From positions 186,001 through 250,000 of the forward strand of contig JBHIYN010000007.1 in assembly GCA_041984235.1 (NCBI GenBank): a stretch of 64,000 nt of DNA, read 5' to 3'. Positions 41,842 to 50,214 of this stretch are shown here, one piece after another; within the stretch, counting starts at the first letter, position 1, and each line of letters starts with the position of its first letter. The position numbers were made by a program, and so were the translations under genes. The DNA comes from JBHIYN01 sp041984235. Lineage in GTDB: Bacteria > Pseudomonadota > Gammaproteobacteria > Ga0077536. The notes beneath the pieces are model-generated. The model had not been told where the DNA came from. It did no database searches and saw only the letters and a list, made by a program, of their open reading frames with translations.

Positions 41842-43449
41842 CTAGAAACGGAACACGCCGTAGCCCTGCTGGTCGAGCGGGGCATTCAGCGCGGCGCTGA
41901 TGGCGATGCCGAGCGCATTGCGGGTGTCGGTCGGGTCGAGGATGCCGTCGTCCCACAGCTCGGAGGTCGAGTAGTAGGCCGAGAGCTGGTGCTGGTAAGC
42001 CTCCAAGGTGTCGTGGTAGACGCGGTCCAGCGCCGCCTGGTCGGCGACCTTGCCCTGGCGCTCGAGCTGCCTCAGCTTGACCTCGGCCAGCGTCCTGGCC
42101 GCCTGCTCGCCACCCATCACCCCGATCTGGTGATTCGGCCACGAGAACAGCAGGCGTCCGTCGTAGGCGCGCCCGCACATGCCGTAGTTGCCGGCGCCGA
42201 AGGAGCCGTGGCACATGACGGTGAACTTGGGCACGTGCGAGCCGACCTGCGACATGATCATCTTGGCGCCGTCCTTGGAGATCCCGCGCGCTTCGTACTC
42301 GCGCCCGACCATGTAGCCGGTGATGTTCTGCAGGAACAGCAGCGGCGTGTCGTTCTGGTTGCAGAGCTCGATGAAGTGCGCGCCCTTGAGGGCACTGTCG
42401 TTGAACAGCACCCCGTTGTTGGCGAGGATGCCGATCTTGTAGCCCCACAGGTTGGCGTAGCCGCACACCAGCGTGGTGCCGTAGGCGGGCTGGTACTCGT
42501 GGAAGCGGCTGCCGTCGACGATGCGCGCAATGACCTCGCGCATCTCGAAGCTGCGCTTGATGTCATCGGGGATGATGCCGTAGAGCTCGTCGGGGTCGTA
42601 GTAGGGCTCCTCGACCGCGTCACGCTGCGCGTCCCACTTCTTCGGCCGATCCCACTGCGCCACGATCTCGCGGCCGATCGCGATCGCCTCTTCCTCGGTG
42701 GCCGCCGGGTAATCGCAGGTGCCGCTGACCTGGGTATGCAGGTCGCAGCCGCCGAGCTCGTCGGCCGTCACCACCTCGCCGGTCGCCGCCTTGACCAGCG
42801 GCGGGCCGCCGAGGAACACCGCGCCGGTACCGCGCACGATGACCGAGTAGTCCGACAGCGCCGGGATGTAGGCGCCGCCGGCGGTGCAGTGACCGAAGAC
42901 CAGCGAGAGCTGCTTCACGTTCATCTTCGACAGCACGCACTGGTTGCGGAACATGCGCCCGGCCATGTACTTGTCCGGGAACAGCTCGGACTGCATCGGC
43001 AGGAAGCCGCCGGCGCTGTCGCACAGGTGGATGACCGGCAGGCGGTTCTCGATCGCGATGTCGAGACAGCGCACGATCTTCTTCACCGTCAGCGGATACC
43101 AGGCGCCGCCCTTGATGGAGGAGTCGTCGGACTTGATGATGCACTCGCGGCCCTGGACCATGCCGATGCCGGTGATGCAGCTCGCGCCCGGCGACTCACC
43201 GCCGTAGGCCTCGCCGGCGGCGAGCGTGGAGAGCTCGAGGAAGGGCGTACCCGGGTCGAGCAGCTTCTCGATCCGCTCGCGCGGCATCATCTTGCCGTGG
43301 CCGGCGAGGCGATCGATGTCCTTCTGCGGGCGCACGTGGCGCGCCGCGTGCTGCTTCTCGCGCAATTCGGCGGCGAGCCGCCGGTTGTGCGCGTAGAAAC
43401 GCTGGAAGTCAGGCGAGGCCGTCTGGACGGAAGAGTGCAGGCGCGGCAT
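41842..43449 (-). CDS. Acyl-CoA carboxylase carboxyltransferase (beta) subunit, AtuC/LiuB type
   Basis: A 535-residue crotonase-superfamily carboxyltransferase. Conserved blocks are HLCDSAGGFLPMQSELFPD, FGHCTAGGAYIPALSDY, GTGAVFLGGPPLVKAATGE, TPLLFLQNITGYMVG and SFGAGNYGMCGRAYD. It is co-encoded with a biotin carboxylase and a separate biotin carrier, so the three form an acyl-CoA carboxylase. Together with the IVD-like dehydrogenase, hydratase and AtuA, the substrate should be 3-methylcrotonyl-CoA or cis-geranyl-CoA. The two cannot be told apart by reading. The retained FLQNITGYMVG region is shared by both. Confidence 0.88.
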   Translation of the reverse strand: MPRLHSSVQTASPDFQRFYAHNRRLAAELREKQHAARHVRPQKDIDRLAGHGKMMPRERIEKLLDPGTPFLELSTLAAGEAYGGESPGASCITGIGMVQGRECIIKSDDSSIKGGAWYPLTVKKIVRCLDIAIENRLPVIHLCDSAGGFLPMQSELFPDKYMAGRMFRNQCVLSKMNVKQLSLVFGHCTAGGAYIPALSDYSVIVRGTGAVFLGGPPLVKAATGEVVTADELGGCDLHTQVSGTCDYPAATEEEAIAIGREIVAQWDRPKKWDAQRDAVEEPYYDPDELYGIIPDDIKRSFEMREVIARIVDGSRFHEYQPAYGTTLVCGYANLWGYKIGILANNGVLFNDSALKGAHFIELCNQNDTPLLFLQNITGYMVGREYEARGISKDGAKMIMSQVGSHVPKFTVMCHGSFGAGNYGMCGRAYDGRLLFSWPNHQIGVMGGEQAARTLAEVKLRQLERQGKVADQAALDRVYHDTLEAYQHQLSAYYSTSELWDDGILDPTDTRNALGIAISAALNAPLDQQGYGVFRF

Positions 43450-43595
43450 TCAGCGATCTCCTGGCCCACGGGCAAGCGCGTCGCGCGGGAAGGGCATCGC
43501 GGGGCAGTGGCTTGCCGACATGCCCGGCCTGCTCCGTCCCCTCGTCACGACGGGTGCGTAACCCGGCCGGGCAGCACGTGTGGCTCGACGTGAAT

Positions 43596-44117
43596 TCATT
43601 GGCCTTCCTCGTGCAGCTTGACCAGCTCGGCGCCCTTGTCGAAGGTCTCGCCCGCGGTCACGTGAACGGCCTCGACGGTGCCGTCGCGCGGTGCGACGAC
43701 GTTGATCTGCATCTTCATCGACTCGGTCACCACCAGCACGTCGCCGGCGGCCACGTGCTGGCCGGGCGCGCAGCCGATCGACACCACCACGCCCGGCATG
43801 TCGGCGCGCAGCACGTCCTCGCCACCGGCCTGCTGGTGCGCAGCCGTGATCGGATCGGCGTAGCCGACGCTGAAGCTGCGGCCGTTCATGCGCAGGTGCA
43901 GCTCGTCGCCTTCGTGGGCGCGCCACACCTCGATGTCGCGGCCGTCGATGGTAAGGCGCACGCAGTCGGCGTCCTGCGTCGTCGATTCGCTGACGACGTG
44001 CCGACGGCCGTCGACCGTGACGACAAGCTCGGGGCGGCGCGCCGCGATCGAGAGCGCGTGCGGCTCGCCGTCGAGGATGAATGCCAGGCTCATGCTTTCG
44101 CTCGTATGTTCGCTCAC
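43596..44117 (-). CDS. Biotin carrier protein of the acyl-CoA carboxylase, separately encoded
   Basis: A 173-residue protein. GTG 44117 is the start because GGAGG inside the end of the biotin carboxylase gene lies 8 bp upstream. The last ~75 residues form the biotinyl domain (VLRADMPGVVVSIGCAPGQHVAAGDVLVV), with the biotinylated lysine in ESMKMQ. The N-terminal ~95 residues correspond to the linker/BT-like region (LHLRMNGRSFSVGYADP) that normally joins biotin carboxylase to the carrier in the alpha subunit of MCC and geranyl-CoA carboxylase. Here the subunit is split into two cistrons. Confidence 0.88.
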   Translation of the reverse strand: MSEHTSESMSLAFILDGEPHALSIAARRPELVVTVDGRRHVVSESTTQDADCVRLTIDGRDIEVWRAHEGDELHLRMNGRSFSVGYADPITAAHQQAGGEDVLRADMPGVVVSIGCAPGQHVAAGDVLVVTESMKMQINVVAPRDGTVEAVHVTAGETFDKGAELVKLHEEGQ

Positions 44118-44119
44118 GC

Positions 44120-45607
44120 TCAGTTCCTCCAGCCGCCGATCGAAGCCCACGGCTCGGGCGTGTCGTAGGCGAGCGCGCGGAACTCCTCGACCGCGAGCGC
44201 GGCGGCGATGAGCAGCGCGCTGCGGTCGGCGTCGGCCAGCGGCGGCGCGGCCAGGTCAGCGGCGTGCTCTTCGATGAAGCCGGTGTGCAGGCGGCCGGCG
44301 CGGAAGGCGGCGTGATCGAGCACCCGGCCGAGGTAGTCGACGTTGTTGCCGACCCCCAGCAACACGGTCTCGGCCAGCGCCTCGATCGCGCGTGCGATGG
44401 CGGCGTCGCGGTCGGCGCCGTGACAGACCAGCTTGCCGACCATGGAGTCGAACGCGGCGGTGATCGCCTGGCCCTGCCGGAGGCCGCCGTCGAAGCGCAC
44501 GCCGTCGCGTGCGGGGATGCGCAGCACGCGCGCGCTGCCGGTGGCCGGCCGGAAGTCGTGCTCGGGCTCCTCGCAGCAAATCCGGCACTCGATGGCGTGA
44601 CCGGACTGGGCGATCTGCGACTGCGCCCACGGCAAATCGCCGCCGGCCGCGATGGCGAGCTGCGCCTCGACCAGGTCGACGCCGCACACCAGCTCGGTCA
44701 CCGGGTGCTCGACCTGCAGCCGGGTGTTCATTTCCAGGAAATAGAATTCGCCGTCCGGCGCGAGGATGAACTCGACCGTGCCGGCGTTGCGGTAGCTCGC
44801 GCTCGCCGCGAGATCGACCGCCGCGCGGCAGATGCGGTCGCGCAGCTCGCGATCCAGTGACGGCGCCGGGGACTCCTCGACGATCTTCTGGAAGCGCCGC
44901 TGCACCGAGCACTCGCGCTCGTAGAGGTGCACCACGTTGCCGCGGCCGTCGCCGAGCACCTGCACCTCGATATGGCGCGGTCGCTCGACGTAGCGCTCGG
45001 CGTAGACGCGCCCGTCGGCGAAGTAGCGCTCGGCCTCGGCGGTCGCGGTGCGCGCCTTCGCGGCGAGCTCGGCCAGGTCGCGCACGATGCTCATGCCCTT
45101 GCCGCCGCCGCCCGCGGCGGCCTTGATCAGCAGCGGCAGCCCGATGCCCTCGGCCTGCCTGACGAAATCTTCCAGCGCGCCGTCCTGGGTCACGCTCGGC
45201 GCCACCGGCACGCCGGCCTTCACGGCGAACTCGCGCGAATGGATCTTGTCCCCCATGAGCCGGATGACGTCCGGCTGCGGACCGACGAAGGCCATGCCGG
45301 CATCCTCGACCGCGGCGGCGAAGGCGGCGTTCTCCGACAGGAAGCCGTAGCCCGGATGGATGCAGTCGGCGCCCTGCTCGCGCGCCGCGGCGACGATCTG
45401 CGCAATGTCCAGGTAGGCCGCGGTCGGGGTGTCGGCGCTGAGCGCAACGGCGACGTCGGCCATCGCCACGTGCGGCGCAGCGCGATCGGCGTGGTGGTAG
45501 ACGGCGATAGTGCGCAGGCCGAGACGGGCGGCGGTGCGCATCACGCGGCAGGCGATCTCACCGCGGTTGGCAACGAGAAGGGTGCGGAGCGCGCGTGGCG
45601 CAGCCAT
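44120..45607 (-). CDS. Biotin carboxylase subunit of acyl-CoA carboxylase
   Basis: A 495-residue ATP-grasp enzyme starting at ATG 45607, directly after the TetR stop. Motifs are LVANRGEIACRVMRTA, HPGYGFLSENAAFA, the glycine-rich ATP loop KAAAGGGGKGM, and FLEMNTRLQVEHPVTE near the catalytic centre. It carboxylates biotin on the carrier encoded next. It ends after the biotin-carboxylase C-terminal domain without its own biotinyl domain, unlike LiuD/AtuF. Overlapping translation signals with both neighbours (TGAGATGG upstream, GGAGG...GTG downstream) show a tight operon. Confidence 0.9.
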   Translation of the reverse strand: MAAPRALRTLLVANRGEIACRVMRTAARLGLRTIAVYHHADRAAPHVAMADVAVALSADTPTAAYLDIAQIVAAAREQGADCIHPGYGFLSENAAFAAAVEDAGMAFVGPQPDVIRLMGDKIHSREFAVKAGVPVAPSVTQDGALEDFVRQAEGIGLPLLIKAAAGGGGKGMSIVRDLAELAAKARTATAEAERYFADGRVYAERYVERPRHIEVQVLGDGRGNVVHLYERECSVQRRFQKIVEESPAPSLDRELRDRICRAAVDLAASASYRNAGTVEFILAPDGEFYFLEMNTRLQVEHPVTELVCGVDLVEAQLAIAAGGDLPWAQSQIAQSGHAIECRICCEEPEHDFRPATGSARVLRIPARDGVRFDGGLRQGQAITAAFDSMVGKLVCHGADRDAAIARAIEALAETVLLGVGNNVDYLGRVLDHAAFRAGRLHTGFIEEHAADLAAPPLADADRSALLIAAALAVEEFRALAYDTPEPWASIGGWRN

Positions 45608-45608
45608 C

Positions 45609-46304
45609 TCAGGCCTGCGCCTCGATGCGCGCGGTGACCGCTTCGAGTCGCGTGACGAGTACGTCCAGCGCGCGTTCACCGCCCGCCTCCGCCGCGGTCT
45701 CGACGGTGATGCCGCGCACGACGAAACGCCAGAAGAGATCCGTCGCGCGCCCGACATCGAGATCGTCGCGCCCGGCCAGGAAGCGCCAGGTGTAATGCTC
45801 GAGTCCGCCGAAGATGACGTCGCGTACCAGGCCCGCCGGCATGTCGGCGCGGAACAGGCCGCTCGCCACACCCTCTTCGATGACGTTGACGGTGAAGGCG
45901 GTGTAGGTGCGATTGAGCTCGTACATCGACGACCCGCGGTAACCGTCGTAAGCGCGAATCTCGCGGAAGAAGACCCGGCACAGCGCCGGGTCGGCACTGA
46001 TGATGCTGAGGTGGTGCCAGATCAGGAAACGCAGCTTCTGAGCGGGGTCGTCGAGACTCGAGAGCTGATGCTCCAGATCGGCGATGAAGGCGCCGTACCA
46101 GTCCGCGATGACGGCGTGGAGCAGGTCGCGTTTCGAATCAAACAGCTTGTAGATAGTGCCCTCGACGACCCCCGCAGCGGCGGCGATGTCGGCCATCACG
46201 GCACCCTCGTAGCCGTGCTCGGCAAAGGCGGCGCGTGCCGCCTGGCAGATCTCCGCGCTGCGCTCGGTGCGCGGGCGACGGGTAAATTTTCTGCGATCCC
46301 GCAA
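45609..46304 (-). CDS. TetR-family regulator of the acyl-CoA carboxylase locus
   Basis: About 231 residues. TTG 46304 is preferred, with AGGGGAG 8 bp upstream; a TTG at 46352 is the other option. The HTH is RSAEICQAARAAFAEHGYEGAVMADIAAAAGVVEGTIYKLFDSKRDLL. The C-terminal domain (WHHLSIISADPALCRVFFREIRAYDGY) resembles regulators of fatty-acid or branched-chain acyl-CoA genes. It is the first gene of the leftward locus and so is positioned like AtuR/LiuR. Palindromes with TGAGT half-sites at 46362-46387 and 46556-46568 are candidate operators. Confidence 0.85.
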   Translation of the reverse strand: MRDRRKFTRRPRTERSAEICQAARAAFAEHGYEGAVMADIAAAAGVVEGTIYKLFDSKRDLLHAVIADWYGAFIADLEHQLSSLDDPAQKLRFLIWHHLSIISADPALCRVFFREIRAYDGYRGSSMYELNRTYTAFTVNVIEEGVASGLFRADMPAGLVRDVIFGGLEHYTWRFLAGRDDLDVGRATDLFWRFVVRGITVETAAEAGGERALDVLVTRLEAVTARIEAQA

Positions 46305-46361
46305 CGGTGTGCTCCCCTCTCCCCGCGGGGCGCGGCAAGTGGCAGGCCCCAAGGACGATGG

Positions 46362-46387
46362 GGTGAGTTTAGTGAGGCTGACTCACC
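46362..46387. promoter_or_regulatory. Inverted repeat upstream of the TetR-led locus (candidate operator)
   Basis: GGTGAGT (46362-46368) and ACTCACC (46381-46387) form a perfect 7-bp inverted repeat with a 12-bp spacer, about 58 bp upstream of the preferred TetR start. The TGAGT/ACTCA half-site recurs in the second palindrome at 46556-46568. Confidence 0.55.
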
Positions 46388-46555
46388 AATACAAGGCCCT
46401 ATGACGCCGCGCCGCTCATCAAGATCCGGGCATTGAATCGGATCTAACGCCCTGTATCTTAGTCAATTAATAGGAATCAGGCCCAGAATAACAGGATGCT
46501 GGGCCACAACCGTAGATGCTCCAGCCACGCAAGGTGCCGGTTTCTGACCCTTAAC

Positions 46556-46568
46556 TGAGTGATACTCA
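46556..46568. promoter_or_regulatory. TGAGT-GAT-ACTCA palindrome
   Basis: A perfect 5+3+5 palindrome, extended by partial symmetry to 17 bp. It shares half-sites with the repeat nearer the TetR gene, and its compact form resembles the operators of acyl-CoA-responsive TetR proteins such as Bacillus FadR. It lies about 250 bp upstream of the TetR gene and could be a distal site or belong to a lost gene. Confidence 0.45.
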
Positions 46569-46712
46569 CTTATGCGACGAGGATGCACCGTACAAACCCG
46601 GCAGAGGTACTACGGTAATCCCCCCTCTTTTGGTGCTCCTGAGAGGTGGAAGTTTGGCGGCCGTCGCTAGCTTCTGCTTCCGTTGACGTTGGCCCCGTTC
46701 TGAGACCGATCA

Positions 46713-46867
46713 TTACTGGACCTTGGCGGCTTCCGAGGTCCGTTTCCTGTCATGCCGCTCGCGGTACTCGACGGGTGTCAGATGTCCCAGCGAGCCGTGC
46801 GACCGTTGATGATTGTAGTCCGTGCGCCAGGGGTCGATGGGCGCCCGCGCATGCTCGAGTGACGTGA
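46713..46867 (-). mobile_element. IS3-family transposase (OrfB) C-terminal remnant
   Basis: Reading leftwards, this stretch encodes the end of an IS3-type integrase-core protein: WRTDYNHQRSHGSLGHLTPVEY, then RERHDRKR, then a TAA stop at 46713-46715. Only the last ~50 residues remain. The catalytic DDE region is missing, and the sequence changes abruptly into the HipBA promoter region at about 46868. No terminal inverted repeat pair was found. It is a scar of an insertion near the left border of the defence island. Confidence 0.75.
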
Positions 46868-46870
46868 TTT

Positions 46871-46990
46871 GCTCTCAAGAGATTCTTAACGAACCAAGCA
46901 CGCTTTAGAGAGCGCTTCTATCTTGACATAAGGCGTCATCGTAATATGCTCTCAAGGGCGTATTAGTACCTCTGAAAGGCTCTTGAAAGC
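46871..46990 (+). promoter_or_regulatory. hipBA promoter with three operator-like repeats
   Basis: A promoter is visible: -35 TTGACA (46923-46928), 16-bp spacer, -10 TATGCT (46945-46950). Three near-identical 11-mers surround it: GCTCTCAAGAG (46871-46881), GCTCTCAAGGG (46948-46958, overlapping the -10) and, inverted, GCTTTCAAGAG (46980-46990, next to the start codon). This is the layout expected for autorepression by the HipB-like antitoxin encoded just downstream. Confidence 0.6.
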
Positions 46991-46992
46991 AG

Positions 46993-47334
46993 ATGGCTGC
47001 CCGAAATCCGCTTCTGTCCGCACCGCCCTACCCGGTCGAGCAGGCCCTCAAGGCGCTCGGCGCCAACCTGCGCACCGCGCGGCTGCGCCGCAACCTCACC
47101 ATTCGCGAAGCCGGCGAGAAGATAGGCACCGGGCCGCGTGCCGTCGCCGATGCGGAAAAGGGCAAACCGTCAACCGGGATCGCGGTCTACACCGCGCTGC
47201 TGTGGGCCTACGGGCTCCTCGAGCCTTTCGATGCCCTGGCCGACCCGCTCACCGACGACGAGGGCCTCGCGCTGGCGCGCTCCGGCGAGCGTACCCGGGC
47301 GCGCCCGAGCGACGAGCTGGACGATGACTTTTAA
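46993..47334 (+). CDS. HipB-like antitoxin/XRE-family DNA-binding protein
   Basis: A 113-residue protein. The HTH_XRE domain spans residues ~15-75: ALKALGANLRTARLRRNLTIREAGEKIGTGPRAVADAEKGKPSTG. An acidic, probably disordered tail ends in DELDDDF. It overlaps the following HipA-like gene by 11 bp, the standard antitoxin-toxin order. It should neutralise HipA and repress the operon through the repeats at 46871-46990. Confidence 0.85.
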   Translation: MAARNPLLSAPPYPVEQALKALGANLRTARLRRNLTIREAGEKIGTGPRAVADAEKGKPSTGIAVYTALLWAYGLLEPFDALADPLTDDEGLALARSGERTRARPSDELDDDF

Positions 47335-48616
47335 GCCCGGCCAGCGCGAGTGCTTCGTCTACATCGCCCTGCCCGGGCAGACCGAGCTCGTTACCGCGGG
47401 ACGCCTGCGGCTCGACCCGGACCGCGCGGGCGGCGCCATCGGCCGCTTCCGCTACGGCCGGCGCTACCTGGCCCGTGCCGACCGCGTGCCGCTCGACCCG
47501 GTCGAGCTGACGCTCGCACCACGCACCTACACCACCGTTCGCATGAACGGGGTGTTCGGCGCCCTGCGTGACGCCGGCCCGGACTACTGGGGCCGCCGCG
47601 TGATTGAGCGCCACGCCCGGACCACCGCGCTGAGCGAGATCGACTACCTGCTCTACGCACCCGACGACCGCGCGGGTGCGCTCGCCTTCGGGCTCGGCAC
47701 GGAACCGCCCGCGCCACGCAGGGCGTTCAACAAGACCCTGGAGCTCGCGCGGCTGCAGCAGATCGCCGATGCCATCATCAACGACGAAGCGATCCCGCAG
47801 GGCACTTCGGCAGACCAGGTCGATGCGCTCCTGCTCGCCGGCACCTCGATGGGCGGGGCGCGCCCGAAGGCCGCCATCGAGCATGACGGGGCGCTCTGGA
47901 TCGCGAAGTTCAACCACCCCGAGGACCGCTGGAACGTCGCCCGCGTCGAGCACGCCATGCTCATGCTCGGCCGCGAGTGCGGCCTGTCCACGGCGACCAG
48001 CCGGGTCATCGACGTCGCCGGGCGCGACGTGCTGCTGGTGCGCCGCTTCGACCGCGAGAAGACCGCTGCCGGCTACACCCGTGCCCGCATGGTGAGCGGG
48101 CTTACCCTGCTCCGCGCCGACGACACGCCAGCGAGCCGCGAACGCTGGTCCTACCCGCTGCTCGCCGAGGAGCTGCGCCGCGTATCGGCCGCGGCAAAGG
48201 ACGATGCGCAGGAGCTCTTCCGGCGCATGTGCTTCAACGCCATGATCTCGAATACTGACGACCATCCGCGCAATCACGCGGTCATCGCCAAGGACCGCGA
48301 CTGGCGCCTGTCGCCCGCGTTCGACCTGACCCCGGCGACCCCGGTCAGCACCGGGCATCGCGATCTCGCGATGGCCTGCGGTGACGCAGGGCGCCATGCC
48401 AACGCCACCAACCTGCTGTCGCAGGCCGCGCGGTTCCTGCTGAAAGCCGAAGACGCGGGCGCGCTGCTCGCGGCGATGCGCGAATGCGTGCGCTCGCGGT
48501 GGTATCCGACCGCCCGAGGGTGCGGGGTGTCCGAGGCGGACTGCGAGAAGATCAGGACCGCCTTTCTCTACGAAGGATTTTCTTACGAAAGCACGGTGAC
48601 GGCAGGGACGATCTAA
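47324..48616 (+). CDS. HipA-like serine/threonine kinase toxin
   Basis: A 430-residue protein from ATG 47324, within the end of the antitoxin gene. The N-terminal subdomain is followed by the HipA kinase core: GTSMGGARPKAAI with WIAKF (ATP-binding Lys), the catalytic-loop motif NTDDHPRNHAV (Asp equivalent to HipA Asp309), and the metal-binding LSPAFDLTP. Canonical HipA phosphorylates glutamyl-tRNA synthetase and halts translation. Diverged homologues hit other targets, so the target here is open. All kinase residues appear intact. It lies inside the defence island and may act in island maintenance or phage-triggered growth arrest. Confidence 0.87.
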   Translation: MTFKPGQRECFVYIALPGQTELVTAGRLRLDPDRAGGAIGRFRYGRRYLARADRVPLDPVELTLAPRTYTTVRMNGVFGALRDAGPDYWGRRVIERHARTTALSEIDYLLYAPDDRAGALAFGLGTEPPAPRRAFNKTLELARLQQIADAIINDEAIPQGTSADQVDALLLAGTSMGGARPKAAIEHDGALWIAKFNHPEDRWNVARVEHAMLMLGRECGLSTATSRVIDVAGRDVLLVRRFDREKTAAGYTRARMVSGLTLLRADDTPASRERWSYPLLAEELRRVSAAAKDDAQELFRRMCFNAMISNTDDHPRNHAVIAKDRDWRLSPAFDLTPATPVSTGHRDLAMACGDAGRHANATNLLSQAARFLLKAEDAGALLAAMRECVRSRWYPTARGCGVSEADCEKIRTAFLYEGFSYESTVTAGTI

Positions 48617-48709
48617 CGCCCTGCTTGCGCTTCGTTTTGAGCCGCGAGCACTACCGGCGCAACTTCGCCTAATTGAGGCGGCACGGGTATCCAAGGAGGG
48701 CTTGTCGAC

Positions 48710-50191
48710 GTGAACACCCCCATCACGGCATCAATGCTCTACGACCTGGTGCACTGTCCGCACCGGCCGACGATGGACCTCTACGGCGATCCCACGCAAC
48801 GTGACGAGGCAAACGCCTTCGTCCAGCTTCTCTGGGAGCGCGGCTCGGTCTACGAGAAAGAGGTCATGGCCGGCCTCGACATGCCTTTCACCGATCTGTC
48901 GGCCTGTGGTGCCGAGGAACGGGAACGCAGAACCGCCGAAGCGATGGGCCGGGGTGATCCGCTCATCTATGCCGGGCGCATCTCCGCCGACAATCTTCTG
49001 GGCGACCCCGACCTTCTCCGCAGGGCAGATACCGGGTACATCGCCGGCGACATCAAATCCGGTAGCGGTGAGGAAGGCCCCGAAGACGATGCCAAGCCCA
49101 AGAAGCACTACGCGGTCCAGCTCGGCCTCTACACGGATATCCTCGAACGAAAGGGCTCATCCGGAGGCCGCCGCGCCTTTATCTGGGACGTTCATGGACA
49201 GGAAGTCATCTACGATTTCACAGAGCTTATCGGTAAAAGAGACCCGCATACGCTTTGGGACGACTACCAGAAGGCTCTCGCCGCAGCGGCAGCGATCGTC
49301 GAGAAAACGCAGAAAACGGATCCGGCGTACGCGGCGGCCTGCAAAATGTGTCACTGGTATTCGGCGTGCTTGAAGCGCCTCATTGCCAGCGATGATTTGA
49401 CGCTGATCCCGGACCTTGGCCGGTCGAAGCGCGACACGCTGCGCACCGAAATCGGCACCATCCAGGAACTCGCGGAGATCAACCTCGAGGCCTTCATAAA
49501 AGGCAAGAAGACCGTCTTCCCCGGCATTGGCCCCGCGGTATTTGAGAATCTTCAGGCCCGCGCAAAGCTCCTTGCTGCAGGAAAGGATGGAAAGCCCTAC
49601 TTACGCGAGCCGGTCACACTGCCGCATAGCGAAACGGAGCTGTTTTTTGACATCGAAGTCGACCCGATGCGCGATACCTGCTACCTGCACGGCTTTATCG
49701 AGCGATTGCATGGAAGCAACGAGCCAGAGCGCTTCGTCTACTTCTTTGCCGATACCGCGACCGAATCCGAAGAGTGCAAGGTCTTTGCCGAAGCGATCGA
49801 TTACATCCGCACGATGCACGATGCGGTCCTCTACTACTATTCGAAATATGAGCGCACCATTTACCGAAAGCTCCAGGAAAAATATCCAGATGTCTGCACG
49901 CCGGACGAAATCGAAGCCATCTTCGACCCCTCCCGCTCTGTAGACCTGCTCTACGATGTCGTTAAGAAAGCTACGGAATGGCCTACGCGCGACCATTCCA
50001 TCAAGACACTTGCCAAGTATCTCGGCTTTTCCTGGCGCGATACCCATCCTTCCGGCGCCGCCTCCATCGAGTGGTTCCACCGCTACACCGAAACAGGCGA
50101 CCCCGAGATCAAAAAACGCATCCTTGATTACAATGAGGATGATTGTCGCGCGACGCGGGTGTTACTCGATGGCATACGCGCATTGGGATAA
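48710..50191 (+). CDS. Stand-alone TM0106-type RecB-like nuclease with C-terminal DEDD/RNase H-like domain
   Basis: A 493-residue protein starting at GTG 48710, 9 bp after aaggaggg. The N-terminal domain is a PD-(D/E)xK nuclease with GYIAGDIKSG (Asp114, Lys116) and QLGLYTDIL (Gln137, Tyr141). Cys16 and the C-x2-C-x5-C at 211-220 suggest a Cas4/AddB-like 4Fe-4S cluster. The C-terminal domain begins with ELFFDIEVDP (Asp314, Glu316) and ends with YNEDDCRAT, a YprB-like DEDD exonuclease pattern. Family members I recall are often fused to a Dna2-like helicase. That helicase is missing here. It converges on gajB, 23 bp away. Confidence 0.8.
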   Translation: MNTPITASMLYDLVHCPHRPTMDLYGDPTQRDEANAFVQLLWERGSVYEKEVMAGLDMPFTDLSACGAEERERRTAEAMGRGDPLIYAGRISADNLLGDPDLLRRADTGYIAGDIKSGSGEEGPEDDAKPKKHYAVQLGLYTDILERKGSSGGRRAFIWDVHGQEVIYDFTELIGKRDPHTLWDDYQKALAAAAAIVEKTQKTDPAYAAACKMCHWYSACLKRLIASDDLTLIPDLGRSKRDTLRTEIGTIQELAEINLEAFIKGKKTVFPGIGPAVFENLQARAKLLAAGKDGKPYLREPVTLPHSETELFFDIEVDPMRDTCYLHGFIERLHGSNEPERFVYFFADTATESEECKVFAEAIDYIRTMHDAVLYYYSKYERTIYRKLQEKYPDVCTPDEIEAIFDPSRSVDLLYDVVKKATEWPTRDHSIKTLAKYLGFSWRDTHPSGAASIEWFHRYTETGDPEIKKRILDYNEDDCRATRVLLDGIRALG

Positions 50192-50214
50192 GTAAATAGA
50201 CGCGCCTAATCAGG

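Noticed and set aside
46646..46867. A 73-codon open frame on the plus strand opposite the IS3 remnant
   Set aside because: The minus strand matches the conserved C-terminus of IS3-family OrfB; the plus frame does not resemble a protein.
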